Origin: Flaccisagitta enflata
Taxonomy: Eukaryota; Chaetognatha; Sagittoidea; Aphragmophora
Direction: 5' to 3'
Length of the DNA: 64,000 bases
NCBI GenBank assembly: GCA_965153355.1
Contig: OZ231128.1
Location: 124,001-188,000, forward strand
Shown: positions 23,416-37,435 of the stretch, piece after piece
How positions within the stretch are numbered: position 1 is the first letter of the stretch
Layout of the letters: the number at the start of each line of letters is the position of its first letter
Program-made: the position numbers and the translations under genes
Notes under the pieces: generated by a model
Databases searched by the model: none
Seen by the model: the letters and a program-made list of their open reading frames with translations, nothing else
Told to the model about the DNA's origin: nothing

Positions 23416-24167
23416 TCTTAACTAGTAGATTTGACCAAGCAAATGCCATCTGCGTGATGGCCTCTGCCACTCAAGTGGACTCCAAGCATCTCTAAGTTTC
23501 ACTTCTTGATTGAACAGAGGCCATGAATTTGTTTTATTCGTATATTTGTATGATTTGACGTCACATTTGCTAAAAGCTGCTTTTAACAGGCGTAACACAC
23601 GCGCCGCGTGTAGGCGAAAAAAACAAAACAAACAAAGTAACACTAAAAGCTTCTTCTTAGTTCTATTCGGCCTAGTGTGATGAGATTCTGACAAAAGATA
23701 GTTGATATCTTATTTCCCTTGGCCAACTAGAAAATACCTTTTCATGCTTACCATATGCCGAATTTATCCCTGCCTAAATAAGGCATATGTGTAACTTTGT
23801 AAGGCTTTCATCCATGGCAGCTTTTAGCTGTACATATTATAGATTATGAATGACGAGTTTGTTAAAGTCTCCGCTTGTTCTGGATTAATCCTAGTTTATA
23901 TTGACGATGGTGATTCTTTCATAACATGAATAGGAAACCACACTCGTTCTTTACCGCGAAAGCCTTTTTAGGTTGACCATCAAATCGATTGTTATACCGT
24001 CTTTGGCCGTGTTCATGTTGACACGCCAGATCACGATATAAACAGAGTTACAACCCTCAGCGCGAACACTCACACTTCATCTTTTCGCCATTCAAAGCAA
24101 CTAACGATCTTCCACCCTCCCAGATTCCGTTGCCTAATACCCATTTCCATATGTGCGTTTTCACTTC

Positions 24168-24309
<142 letters not shown>

Positions 24310-24499
24310 CCTTCTCGACCTTTCATTTTCTTAATACTTCTGTCAGAGTCGCTTATGATTTGTTGGCCGTTGCACGGAGGGCGCTGAGGAGCAAAAGCTT
24401 GAGCTAACGCTCCACTTCTTTCTCCATTATTGTCTGTTTTGCTGTTTTTTTCTTTCTTTCCCTAATCTTGCGGGTCCCGGGCGTGCAACTCTATTATCC

Positions 24500-24882
24500 A
24501 CTTCATCGGTCGGTCTGTCGGTCGGTTGGTCCAATGGTCAGTTACACTTGGCATTTATGTGCGATTTTAAAATCAATGCCTTATTGGCAAACTGAGTCAC
24601 TGCCCCTGCCTACCTGTGCGCAACCAGGATAGCTCCGTATCTGTCCTTGTGTTTTTAGTCGCGTGCACGCGACTCTACAACCCACTCTGTCCGTCTGTCG
24701 GTCGGTCGGTCCGTCCGTAACGCTTAGCTTTTTTTTTGTCGTTTTACGTTGTTTTTAGTCATTTTAATCTATTTTAAGTCATTTAGAGTTATTATAAGTC
24801 ATTTTTGGTCTTTTGGACTTTTGGTAATTCAATCTTTTGGTCTTAACAACCGCACGCGACTGTAAGGTGTTGGCCTTGTTTG
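24500..24882 (+). repeat. Two adjoining family A copies
   Basis: A partial copy ends in CTGCCCCTGCCTACCTGTGC..GTCCTTGT (about 24595-24650). It is followed by a copy starting TAGTCGCGTGCACGCGACTC and ending CCGCACGCGACTGTAAGGTG, with AGTCATTT repeats in its core like the copy at 39407. Confidence 0.8.
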
Positions 24883-24978
24883 TTTGCGAGTTAAGCCATT
24901 TGAAAATTTATATTTTTGTATGACTGCGAGTCGGTTTGTATGTCTGGCATTGTGTCACGGTGTTCTTTTTTCTCCATA

Positions 24979-25165
<187 letters not shown>

Positions 25166-25409
25166 CACAAAGACGCTGTCTAGGTTGACGGCCTAATCAC
25201 CGCCTCGCCCTTTTTCCCCGATGATCGCGAAGTGCCCAAATATCATCAGCCTTGAACACTCTGCGAGCTTCGCGGGCAGTAAAATGGTTTTGCGAGGTAG
25301 ATGGGGTGAATCTGGCGGGCAGTGAAATGGCACTACTTGAAATTGAATGGGCCTTATATATATATATATACTGATGTCAAACGACTTTATGGTTAGTTCC
25401 ACCGGCTGG

Positions 25410-27069
25410 GACGCATTCCGTTGGCGTTATTATGGCATTATCGTCCCAAATAGGGGAACGACGTATCAAAACTCCTAGTATGCAGCAGTTTCAAAACGTC
25501 CAAAAAACCATTTATGCATACAACAACGTCCTTTTGTGGTTGTAATCTGGGGTTTCAAAACGCAGGCATAGTTGACGTTTTGAAACCGCGTTTTTGGGAG
25601 TATCAAAACTGCATAAAAAGGGCTTTTGAAAACATGACTAAAATAACATTTCTCGTTTTAAAACTGAAGAAATGAGCTTTTTCAAACAGTGGCAGTGGTA
25701 GTGGCAGTGGCAATAAAATTATGAAATATGAAATCGCCGTCCCCATAAGCAATTTTTTTGCGGTTTTGAAACTGTAAAAAAAATTGCTTGTAAAAACATT
25801 TCATAAATTCAATTTTTTGCAGTTTCAAAACTTCAATTTTTTGCAGTTTCAAAACTGTAAAAAAGATAAGCTTTTTGTAACGTTCTTCAAAGTAGTAAAA
25901 CATTGCACATTAGCAAATTCACATAAAATACAAGTGACATGGAGTCACAATTCAACAACAATTCAATTGCAAACTGACACTGACACTGGCACTGACCCTG
26001 ACAATCTGATGTTTTTGCGATTATAACCATTTACATTGACTATTTTTGGTAAGCAGATTGCTTTTGGGGTAGATAAGATAGTCGCAAATGCATTAGATGG
26101 TTGTGATTGTAGTTGAGGGAGAGAGCAGGGCAGCGGACCCAAAGAGGTCGATGACCTATGCTTTCAGTTTCACACATATAGGGAATTTCTTCTCCTCCTC
26201 CTCCTCCTCCTCCGCACCCATATCTTGGCCTATATTTCAGCCTCGAGGCCCATATCTCAGCCACGAGGTCAAAATCCCAGTCTCAAGGCCCAAATCCCTT
26301 GAGGCTGAAATTTGGGCCTTGGGGTTGGGATTTGGGCCGTGAGGTTGAAATTTGGGCCTCACGTCTGGAATTTATGCCTTGAGGCTGGGATAAAAGCCTC
26401 AAGGCTGGGATATGGGCCTTGGGAAGGGGGATATGAAGGAGAAGAAGAAGGAGGAGGAGAAAATTCCCCATATGTATGAAAGCATAGGTCATCAACCCCT
26501 TTGAGGCTGCTGGCCAAAAGGATGTCTTTCAGATTCAGTTTTATGGAAAACCAAGAGTGGCGCGCGTATTAGCCAGTCAGTGAGGGCTAACGGGGCCCTC
26601 TTCCATTCATTTCAGTTTGGGTAAAGTTAGGGAAATTGTTCCATCTAGCATATAACCATGTTTCAATCTTTAAACACATTTTTTCATAGTTTCAATACTT
26701 CATTTTTTTGCGTTTTCAAAACGGTAAAAAAGGTGATAAGATTACAAAGATAAATAAATTTTTTCTCTTGCTGTTTTAAAGCGTTTTGAAACGCAAATAT
26801 ATCATGGTTTTAAAACTTTAGAATTGCAAAGTTTTGAAACGGCAACTATGCCTCAAAATTCGTTTCAAAAGTTGCGCATACTTGTGGTTTTGAAACGACA
26901 ATATAAGATCGTTTTAAAACTGCATAAGAACGCCCGTTTCAAAACGGCTTTTTGAAGCTTTTTTTGTGACAAAAATTCATAATTTTTGTTACAATAATCC
27001 ACTTTTTTGCATTTTTGAAACGATTTTTTGCGGTTTAATACGTTATAAAGGAACGCCACGGAATATCTC
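25410..27069. mobile_element. Composite TIR element rich in GTTTTGAAAC motifs
   Basis: The ends show ATTCCGTTGGCGTT and, inverted, ATTCCGTGGCGTT. Both are flanked by CCGGCTGG (25402-25409 and 27070-27077), an 8-bp target duplication. The interior repeats GTTTTGAAAC or GTTTCAAAAC many times on both strands. A family B copy (26080-26522) is nested inside. No transposase was seen. Confidence 0.6.
26080..26522. repeat. Family B copy nested in the composite element
   Basis: AGTCGCAAATGCATTAGATGG tail, GGGCAGCGGACCCAAAGAGG arm, TCACACATATAGGGAATTTC, a CTCCTC tract, GAGGCTGGGATTTGGGCC minisatellite, and the inverted right arm with CCCCATATGTATGAAAGCAT. Confidence 0.8.
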
Positions 27070-27079
27070 CCGGCTGGAC

Positions 27080-27637
27080 AAGATCACATCTGAGGTGATA
27101 ACGGGTGTTCAAAAAGAAAAATTGTAATCATGATTGGTGCGGCTAGAATCACAAGGTTTTTCCTCATTTGTATCTTATTTTTACAAAGCAAGTTTCCATA
27201 AGATAGGTTCTTTCAAGGATGCCATGCCAGCATTACCTTGGGAATTGTTTGAAATCACTATAGAAAATATGGTTTATTTTGAATTTCACAGTAAAGCTTC
27301 ATTATTAGATTTTTTCTTTTTTTGCAAAAATATCAAGCACCTGATATTTCATTGATTGATATTTCTTAGTTTGTTCAAAGTTTGTAAGCTGACATGTTTT
27401 TTAAATAAAAAACTACCAACAATCATTTTTCGAGCATCTGTTATAAGATTGAAACTCGGTGTGGTTGATAGTTAGGGTATTTTAGTTATGACAGTGTAAA
27501 CGGAATAAAAGTAATTGACCAATATTTTTAAGCAGTCAACATTGTATCAGGATGATTTTTTTTTTTCATTCAAAAGATAGCAAAACAGGAGAGACTACAT
27601 CAGAAGGATGTCTTATTCTGTGTTCCTAAGTTTCTTA
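27080..27637. other. Unrecognised AT-rich sequence
   Basis: No gene or repeat family recognised. Confidence 0.45.
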
Positions 27638-27976
27638 CCGTATTTTCTCTAAAAAGCGCCCCCCTTCCAAAAAGCGCCCCCCCCCCCCTAATTTTAGCTC
27701 AATGTTTTACTTTTCAGAAGGAATTTGGACAGAAATATTTAGTAAAATGATGAAAAAATACAACATATTAAACCATTTTCAAAGACTTTAAAACAGATTC
27801 ATGCAATGAATGTCTGTAATTTGAGTCAAATTAAGCATTTTGGTAGCCTTTTATGAAAAAGATAGACTGAATAACAGTTCATCTACAATATAAAGGGGGC
27901 GCTAATTAGTAGGTTAAAAAGCAAAGTCTTATTTCAATTTCAAAAGCGCCCGGGGCGCTTTTTAGAGAAAATACGG
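27638..27976. mobile_element. MITE with CCGTATTTTCTCTAAAAAGC ends
   Basis: A perfect 24-bp TIR continuing into GCGCCC is flanked by TA on both sides. The interior is AT-rich and includes a GGGGGCGCTAATTAG block. Sister of 42734-43063. Confidence 0.85.
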
Positions 27977-28221
27977 TAGTTTAAAACCGCTACAATCAAC
28001 GCGACGGCAGTAAATGGATTAGCCTTTCCATGAACTAATGACGTTAACGACGGCGCACAATAGAACGTCGTTGATGTAAAGTGGTTAATGGGGTGAGAAG
28101 GGCGGCATGTAAAAAAAAAAAACGCGAGTCAGAGGTTTATGATGTGCCTTCAGCTTCGTTCGACATTCATAAGCGAAGGAGGCGCACGTGCAACTAAGTC
28201 CACGCCACTCGGCAAAGAGAC

Positions 28222-28545
28222 AGCTGGGTGATTTTAGGGGTTGGGGTGTCTTTGGGGTGTCAAAGGTGGTGATTTAGGTGGGATATGGGGTGGTTGGGTG
28301 GTTGTTGCCTCTGGTATGTGTGAATTAACTACTGTGTAGGTGGTTTTAGGGGTTGTGGTGTCTTTGGGGTGTCAAAGGTGGGTGATTAAGGTGGGATTTA
28401 GGGTGGTTGGGTGGTTGTTCCCTCTGGCATCTGTGAATAAACTACTGTGTAGGTGGTTTTAGGGGTTGTGGTGTCTTTTGGGTGATTTAGGTGGGGTGGT
28501 TGGGTGATTAATGCCTCTGGCATATGTGAATAAACTACTGTGGAC
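28222..28545. repeat. About 115-bp tandem repeat, three copies
   Basis: Blocks GGTGGTTTTAGGGGTTGTGG, GTCTTTGGGGTGTCAAAGGT and GTGAATAAACTACTGTG recur in order; the third copy is shortened. Confidence 0.8.
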
Positions 28546-28707
28546 AGAGAGTCGGAAAGGGAACTCAAGACTAAATTCTGACTAGGAGCACGTGAAGAAG
28601 AATTTCGACCGAAAATCCGTCGAGAATTCTTTCTGACTTTTTAGTCCTTGACTGTTTGAAATAGTCAATATGAGACTCGCAATCATCCTCGTTACCCCAA
28701 CATCTAA

Positions 28708-28968
28708 GGGGGTGTTTCTAGTCACAGACAATCGCGTTTCTAACGGGCCATTCGGTTGCTCACTACCTTTGTTCACTCGCACCGCTCACATCGCTCGCTT
28801 ACTCCGCAGCGCTCCGCTTCGCCATGCTCATTTCGCTCGCTCGTTCCGTTCACGGGCTCGCTCTTTCACTTCGCTCACTCCCTTGTGGGACAGTGGAAAT
28901 TCTTGAATATATATGCTCAAGTTGTCAACGGGAAAAACGCGTTTATTGTCATCTTTAGAAACACGCCC
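28708..28968 (+). repeat. Family D copy
   Basis: GTGTTTCTAGTCACAGACAA start, CGCTCACT-rich core, CCTTGTGGGACAGTGGAAAT, and TTTAGAAACACGCCC end. Confidence 0.85.
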
Positions 28969-29171
28969 TGACTTTCATCACCCGGTGATCGCGATCCAAT
29001 CACTTTTATTAGCAAGAGAGTTTTATTAGCAAGAGAGTATACTCAGGGTACGACAAAGTGCGGGAGCACGGGAGCAATGCTCCAAGGCAGCAAGCAGTCT
29101 TGTAGGCAGCAGAGGAAAGAAAAGAGGGGCAAACAAAGAGAGGAAAAAAAGAGGGGAAAAAGAGAAAGAAT

Positions 29172-29832
29172 AGTCGCAAAAGCGTTAGATGGTCAGCGGT
29201 ACCCGTTGCCCCTATTTGAGTATTTGTGATGTGTGATGGTGAGAGGGGCAGCGGCCCCGAAGGGGCCGATGACCTATGCTTAGTAAGTTTTGCAGCTCTA
29301 GGATCGAATTTGAGCCTCAAGGCTGTGATTTGAGCCATGAGGCTCTGATTTGAGCAATGAGGCTGTGATTTGAGCCTCGAGTCTGTGATTTGAGCCTAAA
29401 GGCTGTGATAAGAGCCATGAGGCTGTGATTTAAGCCTCAAGGCTGGTGTTTGAGACTTGAGGCTGGGATATGAGACTTTAGGCTGGGATACGAGCCTTGA
29501 GGCTGGGATGTGAGCCTCGAGGCTGGGATATGGGCCTCTAGGCTGGGATATGGGCCTCTAGGCTGGGATATGGGCCTCGAGTCTGGGATATGGGCTTCAA
29601 GGCTGGGATATGGGCCGCTAGACTGGGATATGAGCCCTCAAGGTTGGGATTTGAGTCTTGAGGCAAGAATTTGGGCCTCTAGACTAGGATCTGGGCCTCT
29701 AGACTAGGATTATGGCCCCAAGGCCAGGATATGAGCTTCGAAGGGGGTGGACGGAGAAGGAGGAGGAGAAGGAAAAATTTCCCCTATGTGTGAAAGCATA
29801 GGTCATCAGCCCCTTCGGGGCCGCTGCCCAAA
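29172..29832. repeat. Family B copy, well preserved
   Basis: Left tail AGTCGCAAAAGCGTTAGATG and GGTACCCGTTGCCCC, arm GGGGCAGCGGCCCCGAAGGG, about 20 units of GAGGCTGGGATATGGGCCTC, right arm CCCCTTCGGGGCCGCTGCCC. Confidence 0.9.
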
Positions 29833-31190
29833 AAGGGAAAAAAAGAGGGAAAAAAGAAAAATAAGGAGAAAGAAAAGGAAGTAAAAACAAGAGAAACAAA
29901 AAGAAAGAGTGCAACGAAGAAGAAGAAAATTGAAAAAGAAAAAAAAGACCAGAAAATTAAGGATTGTATTGTTGGAACATCTGGTACTTAAGAATGCAGA
30001 GTTCATGCATTATAAAATTTGATTAGTTCCTGCCTAAAAAGTTTTGACTTTAAAGTTCATGGTAAAAAAAGCAAATGATACATAGATGTATAATTGCTGA
30101 TGTAAATAATCTGAAGCTTATAATTATTTTCATACTCAATGTTTTTTATTGAGTGCTACCCTTATAAGGTCAAGTAAAGGAAATAATGAGGTTTTTTTAA
30201 ACATATTCCTCATTCCTCCCTACAAAATTCATTTGGTTGATGTACTGCATATTACTATCAAATTTTTTTGCTTTTTCAATCATGCGAAAATCATGCGCAA
30301 ATTTTGTAGGCAGCGACCAGTAGAATTTTTTTGCTCGTAGGCAGCAAAAAATTTTGTCGGACACTGAGTATACTGTCCTGTTGCACTGTCATCTTACAAA
30401 TCACAATCTAGATATCCAATAGCGACCATTTAATCTCTTTCATCCATATTCAGTATTTATCTTATCGTGAATCAGCCAGACATTCATATGTTCTATCGAT
30501 CTGTCGGTCAGCCAGGAAGTATTAGGTAATTATCTTTTTGGATTTTCATATCCCTCTTTTGATAACCCTAATTTCACGCGACTCAGGGTTGTTAACCATG
30601 TCATTTTGTCATGGGAAAGAGGGGGGGTGTGAAGCCGAAGGAGCACAAAATTGATGTTATAATGACAATCAATTATGATCGATTTCAATGGGCCCAACCA
30701 AAACAAGTTTAAGAAATGACCTATTATCACATACATGATTCATTGCGCATGGGGATTCCGTGAAACGAATATATGATATACACGCGTTGTCTGCCAGGTT
30801 ATCATTATGCGCCTATTTGTGAAATGACACGTGACTGTTTGGTTCATTGCGCTTTTGTGGCCATTGGCATTGAACCTTCGTTGATTTGTTTTTGGATGCA
30901 TCCATGCACCTCCATAAGAAATTTTGTCCGTTCGTCAGTTTGAGAAAAAGGGTGTTAAGGCTGCTGGTGCCGGGGATGGATAGGCAATTCGGCCTGATGA
31001 ATAGGTAATTCTGCTTGATAAGTAGTGACTTTTAACTTTAAGGCCTTTGTGCATTGGTGTGTAATGAAAATGGTCGAAAGTATAGGGATCCAAATGGGGG
31101 ATGCAATACTACCTCATTTCATTCATGAAAGATGGCAGTGCGTGGACGCATCGTTGTTCCACAGGGTTTGTAGTCGCTTGCTGAGCGATT
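29833..31190. other. Intergenic sequence without recognised features
   Basis: AT-rich, with short unsupported open frames; no domain or repeat family recognised. Confidence 0.4.
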
Positions 31191-31196
31191 CTAAGT

Positions 31197-31470
31197 GGGC
31201 GTTTCTAGTCAGAGGCAATCGCGTTTTTAACGGGCCACTCGGTCGCTTGCAATGTTCATTCTCTCGCACCGCTCACTCCCCTCACGTGCTACGCAGCGCT
31301 CCGCTTTGCTTCGCTCGCTCACTCCATTCATGGGCTCACTCCGTTTACGGGCTCACTCGCTCACTCACCTCACTCACTCCTTTGTGGGACAGTGAAATTT
31401 AAAAATACGTGTTCACGCTGTTCAATGGGGACAAACGCGTATTTCATTTTCACTAGAAACAAGCCCTAAA
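31197..31470 (+). repeat. Family D copy
   Basis: GGGCGTTTCTAGTCAGAGGC start, CGGGCCACTCGGTCGCTTGC, CTTTGTGGGACAGTG, and CACTAGAAACAAGCCC end. Confidence 0.85.
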
Positions 31471-31631
31471 TGAGGGTGTGTCCGTGGGCAAGGGGTAAGG
31501 TAGGTAATTAGGTCCATCTGCAGGGAGGTACCGCGAAATTTGGGATGACGCAAAATCAACTTAAATAGTGATTTCCGAGCGTTACGGCCCCCGCCCAGCC
31601 ACAATACACCCCCCCCACCCACCCATTCACT

Positions 31632-31692
31632 GCCCCTGCCCACCCGCAAGAAACTACTTATTGGTCATTCACTCGGCCTTGTTTTATGACCA
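31632..31692 (+). repeat. Family A right-end fragment
   Basis: CTGCCCCTGCCCACCCGCAAG followed by CTCGGCCTTGTT. Confidence 0.6.
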
Positions 31693-31862
31693 TCCTCCAT
31701 CGAGTCCCTCCACGAATGGCAACCATAACGACAATCTCACCGTCTCACGAATACCCCAAAACGCTTTTGGTTATTTAAAGGCTTTGAAATCTCATAGCAG
31801 CCATTTATTGCGCTTCTGTTATCGTTCTTTGACGGACCAACTACCGCTAAAACTCTTTTTTT

Positions 31863-31879
31863 AGACTGTCTATCTGCAC

Positions 31880-31938
<59 letters not shown>

Positions 31939-31947
31939 CGTCCCTCC

Positions 31948-32016
<69 letters not shown>

Positions 32017-32191
32017 AATGTCTGTCTGCCTGTCTGACTGACTGACTGACTAACTGACTGACTGACTGTCTGTCTGTCTGTCTGTCTGTCTGTACGTTTG
32101 TCTGTCTGTCTATCTGTCTGACTGTCTGTCTGTCTGTCTGTCGGTCGGTCGGTCGGTCGGTCGGTCGGTCGGTCGGTCGGTCGGTCGGTCA

Positions 32192-32227
<36 letters not shown>

Positions 32228-32243
32228 GTCGGTCGGTCAGTCG

Positions 32244-32277
<34 letters not shown>

Positions 32278-32322
32278 TTGAATGTCTGTCTGCCTGTCTG
32301 TTTGACTGACTGACTGACTGAC

Positions 32323-32363
<41 letters not shown>

Positions 32364-32422
32364 GTCTGTCTGTCTATCTGTCTGTCTGTCTGTCGGTCGG
32401 TCAGTCGGTCTGTCTGTCCGTA

Positions 32423-32477
<55 letters not shown>

Positions 32478-32550
32478 GTCTGTTTGAATGTCTGTCTACC
32501 TGTCTGTCTGACTGACTGACTGACTGTCTGTCTGTCTGTCTGTCTTTCTT

Positions 32551-32635
<85 letters not shown>

Positions 32636-32637
32636 GT
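31863..32637. repeat. (GTCT)n with GGTC and GACT variants, about 770 bp
   Basis: Blocks of GTCT are interspersed with GGTC (32139-32190) and GACT runs. A higher-order pattern recurs (GTTTGAATGTCTGTCTGCC near 32011, 32276 and 32482). Confidence 0.95.
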
Positions 32638-32756
32638 GTCTGATTGTCAGCCTGCCTGTCTTTCTGTCATTTTTTCCTCTCTGTGTTGTTGCGTGTATGT
32701 GTATGTCTTTAGAGAGGTGTGGAAGTGTGGTTCCTTTCTCGTTTGTGACTACTTAC

Positions 32757-33018
32757 CCGTGGTGGGGGTGGTGGTGGTGGTGGTAGTGGTGGTGGTGGTG
32801 GTGGTGGTGGTGGTGGTGGTGGTGGTGGTGGTGGTGGTGGTGGTGGTGATGGTGGTGGTGGTGGTGGTGGTGGTGGTGGTGGTGGTGGTGGTTGTGGTGG
32901 TGGTGGTGGTGGTGGTGGTGGTGGTGGTGGTGGTGGTGGTGGTGGTGGTGTTGGTGGTGGTGGTGGCGGTGGTGGTGGTGGTGGTGGTGTTGGTGGTGGT
33001 GGTGGGTGGTAGTGGGTG
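32757..33018. repeat. (GGT)n microsatellite
   Basis: About 260 bp of GGT with rare interruptions. It is open in all frames and not coding. Confidence 0.97.
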
Positions 33019-33437
33019 GCGCGGAGGATGATGATATTGGCGAAATTGGAACGAAAGTAGTCCAAATCCCTTTGCTCCAACAATGAGAATGTCTATAAAC
33101 ACGACCAGATATTGGTATATGGGCCAATTATAAACTGATTTGTGCAAATTTCAACCCCCTAACTCAATTTCCCATAGAGGATAAATTGAAATTAAGTTTC
33201 CCTATGAACTAAAACCCTCGCGAACACGCAATTTCGGAAATAGCGCCTAAGAGAGCGCCGAATGTAACAACAATGATAAAGCTAATGTGTTACAACAATT
33301 GGACTTAACTTTTATGATGCAGAGTATGCCATAAAAGCTGATTTCTGTGAAAAAATTTCAATTAAGTTGAATAGCTGCTTCTTTTTGATGCTTCTTCTGC
33401 CTCTTTCCATATTCTTTTCTTTTTTCTCCATATTTCT

Positions 33438-33671
<234 letters not shown>

Positions 33672-33966
33672 ATTCCCTTTTTGCATCAAAAGTGCAAGTT
33701 TTTTGTACTGGACAAATTATTATATTGAAATTACAATGCACACACAGCATAAGATACTGAAAAGAGACAATTTAAACAGAGAACAATGTCAAAATCATTG
33801 GTGAAGTGATTCTGGAGATAGAGTTAAATCATTGTATGACTATGATTGGGTAAAACAACAATCTGTTCTATAATTTGAGGGTAAAAAATTTAAGGTATCA
33901 AAAACCTTGAGCTACAGAGAGTATGGATGAGGACAACAACAGGTTAAAAAACATGAAACCTGTCAT

Positions 33967-34366
33967 TTAGTAAAGGTTGGATGAAAATGCTTCAATGAAA
34001 TCACGATTGAGTAATGCAAAAACAGGCTCCTTCCTTTGGATGCTTTTGGCAAGTGTCAAGGAGGGCCTGACTGAGAGGATGTGCTTTTCTTCATATGTAT
34101 CTACATTTTCTTCATCAGAATAAACCCAGTAGGTTTTTCCCACATCATCCTTAGCTCTTGTCTTGAGGGGATTAAGTTGTTGAGCTTTTATGGAATTGCT
34201 AGTTTCATTAGATAAAAGCACCGAACATATGCTCCAGCCATCCTCCTCTAATGACACAATAAACTCTTCATCATGTGGTGGCCATTCCGCCTCAACCAGA
34301 CATATTTCTGAAGTGTCAACTTGAGCTTCTCTAGTTTTTTCTTTGCCCTTAAAAGACCTTAAAAGA
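33967..34366 (-). CDS. Possible orphan terminal exon, function unknown
   Basis: About 132 non-repetitive codons follow a strong acceptor (CTCTCTTCATCGTCAG, exon start 34366) and end in a stop at 33967. The open frame itself begins further upstream at 34461, but the polypyrimidine tract suggests that part is intronic. Segments such as EEDGWSICSVL, KTYWVYSDEENVDTYEE and HILSVRPSL resemble a small beta-barrel domain I associate with C-termini of transposon-linked or zinc-finger proteins (pattern: WxxGxVL..YWxWP..DxxxYxxxxIL..I). That resemblance is from memory of pattern only. No upstream exon was found; the next 400 bp upstream is GA-rich microsatellite. It may be a gene remnant or part of an old transposon. 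Confidence 0.4.
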
Positions 34367-34539
34367 CTGACGATGAAGAGAGTGTAGGGGAGGATGAAGA
34401 GGAGGAAGAGTTTGAGATGCAACTCACAAATGAGTGTACACCTATGCTCATGATGATCCACATATCGTTATTGAATTTGGTCAGTTGAATGGGAGGGGTA
34501 AAAGGGAAAGGCGTGGGAGGGGCTTTGGGAGAGAGTGAA

Positions 34540-34855
<316 letters not shown>

Positions 34856-35604
34856 CAATAGAGAAACAGAGAGAGAGAAAGAAGCTTTCTGATTGAAAAG
34901 AAAGGATTTTTCATGTTTTCCTCTCTTCTAGGCAAAGCCTCGTCATAGAAGTTAGGTCCGATTCATGTAACATGTTTTTCTTTTAATTCTATGTTACATC
35001 AGACTCGAATATCGTTTCTATCGATTGAAATGTGAGTGCGCGAAAAATCTGCTCATTGTAAAAACCTTAATTTGAATTTATCCTCTATGGGAAATCGAGC
35101 TATTGACCTGAAATTTGTTCTAGTCAGTTTGTTTTTTGCCCATACAACACAATCAAGTTGTGTTTTAGGACTTTTGCAAAAAAAGTTTCAAAATTCAGTA
35201 AACGGATATGGACTAACGAAAGAATGTCCTCGGACACGGTTTGAATAAAACGCACACAGGCGCGCAACGCAGATGCTGTCTCTGTCAAGGCGACAAAGCT
35301 GAATATAAAATTCTGTTTGTTTATTTTTTTTCTTCTCTTTCCTCGACTGTCTTTTTTTTTTATTTACGCGCCCCTGTTTTCTTTTATTTCTCTTTTCCTT
35401 AACAGATCGGTCCCCTTTGGTTTGTTCCTTTTTTTCTTTTTTTTTTGCTCTTTCTCTTTTCTTTTTCATTTTTTTTTCTCTCTATTTTCCTCCCATTTTC
35501 CCTCAGTGGAAGCTTTATTGGTTTTGAAATTGTTTTCCCATCCTGGCTGAAGTTTCGTCTCTTCCTTCATTGGCAATTTGTCTCTCTTGAGCGTGTCAGA
35601 CTCT

Positions 35605-35905
<301 letters not shown>

Positions 35906-35989
35906 CACTTTTTTTCGTTTTGGCCTATTTTACCCCTCATCTTTAGTCGCGTCTCCACGTCACTATGTTCAAGTGGTTAGTTGACAAAC

Positions 35990-36850
35990 CACTTTTAGAG
36001 AGAGACTGTGACAAGTTGAATGTGAAAGTGCCAAATTAGGGGTCAACAAGAACAGGAAACACACTTTTGAGAGAAAAAAAAATGAAAGAAAAAGAATGGA
36101 TCATCAAATGTCTGTTGCAGACTTTCAGTTGATCAAAAACTGAATCACGTATCAACTTTATTAGGCGTTTGGAGATTCTGATTTCGCAGCCAACCTCCGG
36201 TTCAATTTTTTACTCAGAACATTTTTTCATCATGGAATAAAATAAGATTATAACCATAAACATCAACCAGTGGCAAAAAATAAAAACGTGATTTTAAACA
36301 AAATTGCGCATGAATCTTATCGTTTTGCAACGAGCTTTGGGCGTTTCTACAAAAAGAATCAGCCTTGCATTATCAGGAAAGTGAGACAACACAAAACATA
36401 TAAGCTGCTTATCCAAAGATCAATTGATCAATAACGAATTTTTTCTTACTGATTTTTTGGATGTTTGGGAGTTTTTTTTTTCATTTGGTGATTCTGATGG
36501 ACACAATAATGACTTATGGCGGCTGGAAACTCTTTCCGAAATTGAGTTAAAAATTCCATCGGAATATACAATGTTTATCCATTGTTTCAACCTAAAACCT
36601 GCGTTAAAGATACCGGTTGACCCGATTCTTTAAACCCTTGACTGGGGCGCCTTTTTAGCCTCTTTTCCCCGACCGAAGTTTAAATGTTTGTCGAAAGGGG
36701 GAAAAAAAGAAAAAAAGAAAGTTGAGTAGGAATTTCATAACTCACCACTCATGTGGAATAACAAACCACTTTCGGGTTCCTATACGACGCAAAACCCATT
36801 AAGAAAAGGAGGCCATTCACTCGCTCGCTTCGTTCATAAGAGGTCTTTAC
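35990..36850. other. Intergenic sequence without recognised features
   Basis: AT-rich; the short open frame at 36424-36633 has no supporting context. Confidence 0.4.
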
Positions 36851-36863
36851 AGAAATATTACCT

Positions 36864-37435
36864 TTTGGGCAGCGGCACCAAAGGGGACAAAGTCCTGTAG
36901 AATACAGGGGGACTTTTGTTCGTCCGTTCGTTCGTTCGTTCGTTTGTTTGTTTGTTCGTTTGTTCGTACGTCCTCCCAGGCCCTATCAGGCCTGAAATCT
37001 GCCCTCTCAGAACTGAAATCTACCCTCTCAGGCCTGAAATCTGCCCTCTCAGGCCTTGAATCTCCCCTCTCAGGCCTTGAATCTCCCTTCTCAAGCCTTG
37101 AATCTGCCCTCTTAGACCTGAAATCTGCCCTCATAGGCCTGAAATCTGCCCTCTCAAGCCCTTTCAGACCTTAAATCTGCTCTCTCAGATTCAAGGCCTG
37201 AGAGTGTAGATTTCAGTTCTGAGAGGGTAGATTTCAGGCCTGAGAGGGCCTGGGGGGACGGACGGATGAATGAACGAATGGACGGACAGATGAACAAAAG
37301 TCCCCCTGTATTCTACAGGATTTTGTCTCCTTCGGCCTTCGGGGCCGCTGCCCTGCTTCCCCTCACTCCAATTCACAATCATGTAAAGCAGGGCAACGGG
37401 TATCGCTGATCACATATTGCCCTTGGGTGACCTGT
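36864..37435. repeat. Family C copy (CTCAGGCCTGAAATCTGCC core)
   Basis: Left arm GGGCAGCGGCACCAAAGGGG with GTCCTGTAGAATACAGGGGG and a GTTCGTTC tract; about ten core units, the last ones inverted; right arm CCCCCTGTATTCTACAGGAT and GGGGCCGCTGCCC; tail GCAGGGCAACGGGTATCGCT. Confidence 0.9.
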
